From: Chloroflexota bacterium
GTDB lineage: Bacteria > Chloroflexota > Dehalococcoidia > Lucifugimonadales > Lucifugimonadaceae
Assembly (NCBI GenBank): GCA_002712125.1
Contig: PASL01000019.1
Location: 1 to 7,173 of the forward strand
Direction of reading: 5' to 3'
Length of the DNA: 7,173 nt
Positions 5,403 through 7,173 of the stretch are shown piece by piece. The notes beneath the pieces were generated by a model. The model searched no databases, was not told the origin of the DNA, and was given only the letters and a program-made list of their open reading frames with translations. The first letter of the stretch is position 1; each line of letters opens with the position of its first letter. The position numbers and the translations under genes are program-made.

Positions 5403-6592
5403 TAATAAACCCAAAAGATTTTCAAAATAATAAACCTCTAGGAATTTATGTACATATTCCTTTTTGTCAAACTAAGTGTTTTTACTGTGATTTTAATACT
5501 TATTCAAAAATTGAAGATCAAATTGATGACTATATATCATCAATAATTAGTGAGATTAATATATGGGGCAAAATTTTAGGAAAATTGTCAATAACTAGTA
5601 TTTTTTTTGGCGGAGGAACTCCATCGTATATTGAATCAAAATATATAAAAATTATTATTGATAGCATATGTGAAAATTTTTATGTTGACAAGAAAATTGA
5701 GATCACACTAGAAACAAATCCTAATGATGTTAATAAAAATAAATTTATAGATTTATTAAATATAGGAATAAATCGAATATCAATGGGTGTTCAAAGTTTT
5801 GATGATAATTTATTAAAATTACTTGGTAGAAGGCATGACTCAGAAGAAGCCGAAAATTCATACAAAACATTAAGAGAAATAGGTTATAGTAATTTATCAA
5901 TCGATCTTATGTATGGCTTGCCATATCAAACTATTGAAAGTTGGGAAAACACCCTAGAAAAAAGTTTATATTTGGACCCCAGTCATATATCAATGTATTC
6001 ATTACAAGTAGAAAATGGTACACCTCTAAAAAGCAAAATTAATTCAGGTATTTACGAAAAACCAGATGATGATCTGGCTGCTGAAATGTATGAAAAAGCA
6101 GAAAAGAATCTATTTGAAAAAAACTTTTTTCAATATGAAATTTCAAATTGGTCTAAAAAGTCATTTGAATGTATTCATAATAAAATTTATTGGGAAAATA
6201 AATTTTATCTAGGTATAGGTGCTGGAGCTCATTCACATATTAACAATTTTCGTTTTTCTAATATTAAGTCTCCAAAAACATATACAAATAGCTTAGTTGA
6301 TCATAGATCTAGTAAATCTAAAATAATGAAAATGAATTTCATTGAAAATCTTGAGAGTCTTTCATATTCAGATGAAATATCTGAAACAATGATGATGGGT
6401 ATGAGATTAAATCAAGGCATTAGTCTAAAAAAATTTGAAATGCAATTTGGTAAAACAATTAAAGAAATTTTTTATAATGAAATAAAAAAATTACAAAAGT
6501 TAAATCTTATTGAACTAAGTGATACTCATATAAAATTATCTAGTAACGGAAGGTTATTAGGTAATGAGGTTTTTCAAGAATTTATAATTTAG
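5387..6592 (+). CDS. hemW: Radical SAM haem chaperone HemW
   Basis: HemW, formerly misnamed coproporphyrinogen III oxidase-like, binds haem and passes it to haem enzymes such as respiratory cytochromes. The 401-residue product has the radical-SAM cluster motif CxxxCxxC (C27, C31, C34) followed by D-F at 35-36; a true HemN oxidase would have a fourth Cys at 36. GGGTP (75-79) is the SAM-contacting glycine motif, and the HemW haem-binding motif HNxxYW is present as HNKIYW (264-269). ETNP (109-112), GVQSFDD (134-140), LMYGLPYQT (174-182) and GIGAGAHS (276-283) are family landmarks, and the C-terminal winged-helix-like HemN_C region follows from about 320. Start: an in-frame TAG lies at 5372-5374 and no ATG, GTG or TTG follows before the Cys motif except ATG 5387. 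That ATG has no near Shine-Dalgarno and overlaps the preceding gene by 16 bases, so re-initiation is likely. Confidence 0.95.
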   Translation: MDSGIIINPKDFQNNKPLGIYVHIPFCQTKCFYCDFNTYSKIEDQIDDYISSIISEINIWGKILGKLSITSIFFGGGTPSYIESKYIKIIIDSICENFYVDKKIEITLETNPNDVNKNKFIDLLNIGINRISMGVQSFDDNLLKLLGRRHDSEEAENSYKTLREIGYSNLSIDLMYGLPYQTIESWENTLEKSLYLDPSHISMYSLQVENGTPLKSKINSGIYEKPDDDLAAEMYEKAEKNLFEKNFFQYEISNWSKKSFECIHNKIYWENKFYLGIGAGAHSHINNFRFSNIKSPKTYTNSLVDHRSSKSKIMKMNFIENLESLSYSDEISETMMMGMRLNQGISLKKFEMQFGKTIKEIFYNEIKKLQKLNLIELSDTHIKLSSNGRLLGNEVFQEFII

Positions 6593-7173
6593 GATTCTTT
6601 TCTAAAAAATAGAGACTTAGATTCCCAAGTAGCTAGAATTTGAGATGCAACAAATATTGAACTATATGTACCTACAATTACACCAAGTAAAAGAACAAGT
6701 AAAAAATCTCTCAAGGTGCTACCACCAAACAAAAGCATAGCTAGGATGACTGTTATAGTAGTTATACTAGTTCCTAAAGATCTTGTGATTGATTCATTAA
6801 TAGACTGATTAATTACATTCCTTAAGTTTTTATTTGGGTTAGATATAGCATTTTCTCGTACTCTATCAAAAATAACTATCGTATCATTTACCGAATAACC
6901 AATCACAGTTAATATCCCAACAATAAATATCGCGTTTACTTGTGCATTAAATAATATTCCTAAAATTACAAAAATTCCAAGAACTATTATCACATCATGA
7001 GTAAGTGCAAAAATTGCTGAGAAAGCATACTTATATGATTTATTAACAGAGCGAAATGCATACATTATGTAAGTCATTACAAATAAAGATGCAACTAATA
7101 CAGCTATAATAGCGTTTTTTACAGTATCTTCAGCAATGGATGCTCCAACAGTTGTATTATCAAGAATAATAAC
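6589..7173 (-). CDS. secF: Protein translocase subunit SecF, 5' part outside the window
   Basis: Inner-membrane Sec accessory protein which, with SecD, uses the proton-motive force to help pull exported proteins across the membrane. The reading frame stays open from the ATG at 7077 through the right edge, giving 194 visible residues; the first transmembrane segment and most of the large external loop lie beyond the window. Visible (numbered from the edge) are TTVGASIAEDTVKNAI (7-22) leading into TM2, ALTHD (56-60), the family hallmark GYSVNDTIVIFDRVREN (92-108), FGG (149-151) and GTYSSIFVASQIL (168-180), with five transmembrane segments in all. The ATG at 7077 is internal (within the TM2 region), not the start. 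The C-terminus is short, ending FFRKES. secD is expected just upstream, beyond the right edge. The stop codon overlaps the hemW stop on the other strand. Confidence 0.95.
   Translation of the reverse strand, partial: VIILDNTTVGASIAEDTVKNAIIAVLVASLFVMTYIMYAFRSVNKSYKYAFSAIFALTHDVIIVLGIFVILGILFNAQVNAIFIVGILTVIGYSVNDTIVIFDRVRENAISNPNKNLRNVINQSINESITRSLGTSITTITVILAMLLFGGSTLRDFLLVLLLGVIVGTYSSIFVASQILATWESKSLFFRKES

Noticed and set aside
5144..5425. Minus-strand 93-codon frame with a run of cysteines
   Set aside because: The Cys run is simply the reverse reading of the CAG/CAA tract that encodes polyglutamine on the plus strand; not a metal-binding protein.
5387..6592. Calling the radical-SAM gene coproporphyrinogen dehydrogenase (hemN)
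   Set aside because: The cluster motif is CxxxCxxCDF, lacking the fourth Cys, and HNxxYW is present; both identify HemW.
7075..7077. ATG as the start of secF
   Set aside because: The frame remains open for 32 more codons to the window edge and those codons encode the conserved SecF segment before and into TM2, so this Met is internal.
1..7173. CRISPR array, insertion sequence, phage, toxin-antitoxin or defence system
   Set aside because: No repeated spacered units, transposase, terminal inverted repeats, integrase or defence-type domains were found on either strand.

Overview
The window is low-GC, gene-dense bacterial DNA with short or overlapping gene junctions. It carries single-copy housekeeping genes (holA, ychF, hemW, secF) beside a two-gene catabolic-looking unit made of an enolase-superfamily enzyme and a small beta-propeller protein. 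AT-rich, compact sequence plus a sugar-acid-dehydratase-like enolase paralogue fits a streamlined free-living marine lineage. The SAR202 clade of Chloroflexota, known for expanded enolase-superfamily families, is my best guess. This is inference from gene content and protein flavour; no rRNA gene is present to settle it.

Layout, left to right. (1) About 1-2043, plus strand: a putative promoter, then an enolase-superfamily protein (preferred start TTG at 90, not the longer ATG at 48) and, after a perfect AGGAGGT ribosome site overlapping the stop, a five-repeat beta-propeller protein. (2) 2050-3015, minus strand: holA, the DNA polymerase III delta subunit, converging on the propeller gene with 6 bases between stops. 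(3) A 46-base AT-rich divergent gap with overlapping TATAAT boxes on the two strands. (4) 3062-4481, plus strand: a small DUF1232 membrane protein followed 4 bases later by the GTPase/ATPase gene ychF. (5) 4482-4688: a 207-base non-coding gap. (6) 4689-6592, plus strand: an unrecognised 237-residue protein with a polyglutamine/acidic tail, overlapping by 16 bases with hemW. (7) 6589-7173, minus strand: the 3' part of secF, running off the right edge and sharing four bases of stop codon with hemW.

The genes do not form one pathway. The enolase/propeller pair most likely works on a sugar acid or related hydroxy acid. HolA serves replication, YchF ribosome-linked nucleotide hydrolysis or stress control, HemW haem delivery and SecF protein export. 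The least understood items are the active site and substrate of the enolase, the role of its propeller partner, and the unknown protein coupled to hemW. I found no CRISPR array, insertion sequence, tRNA, rRNA or phage gene, and nothing I would call a new defence or mobile system.
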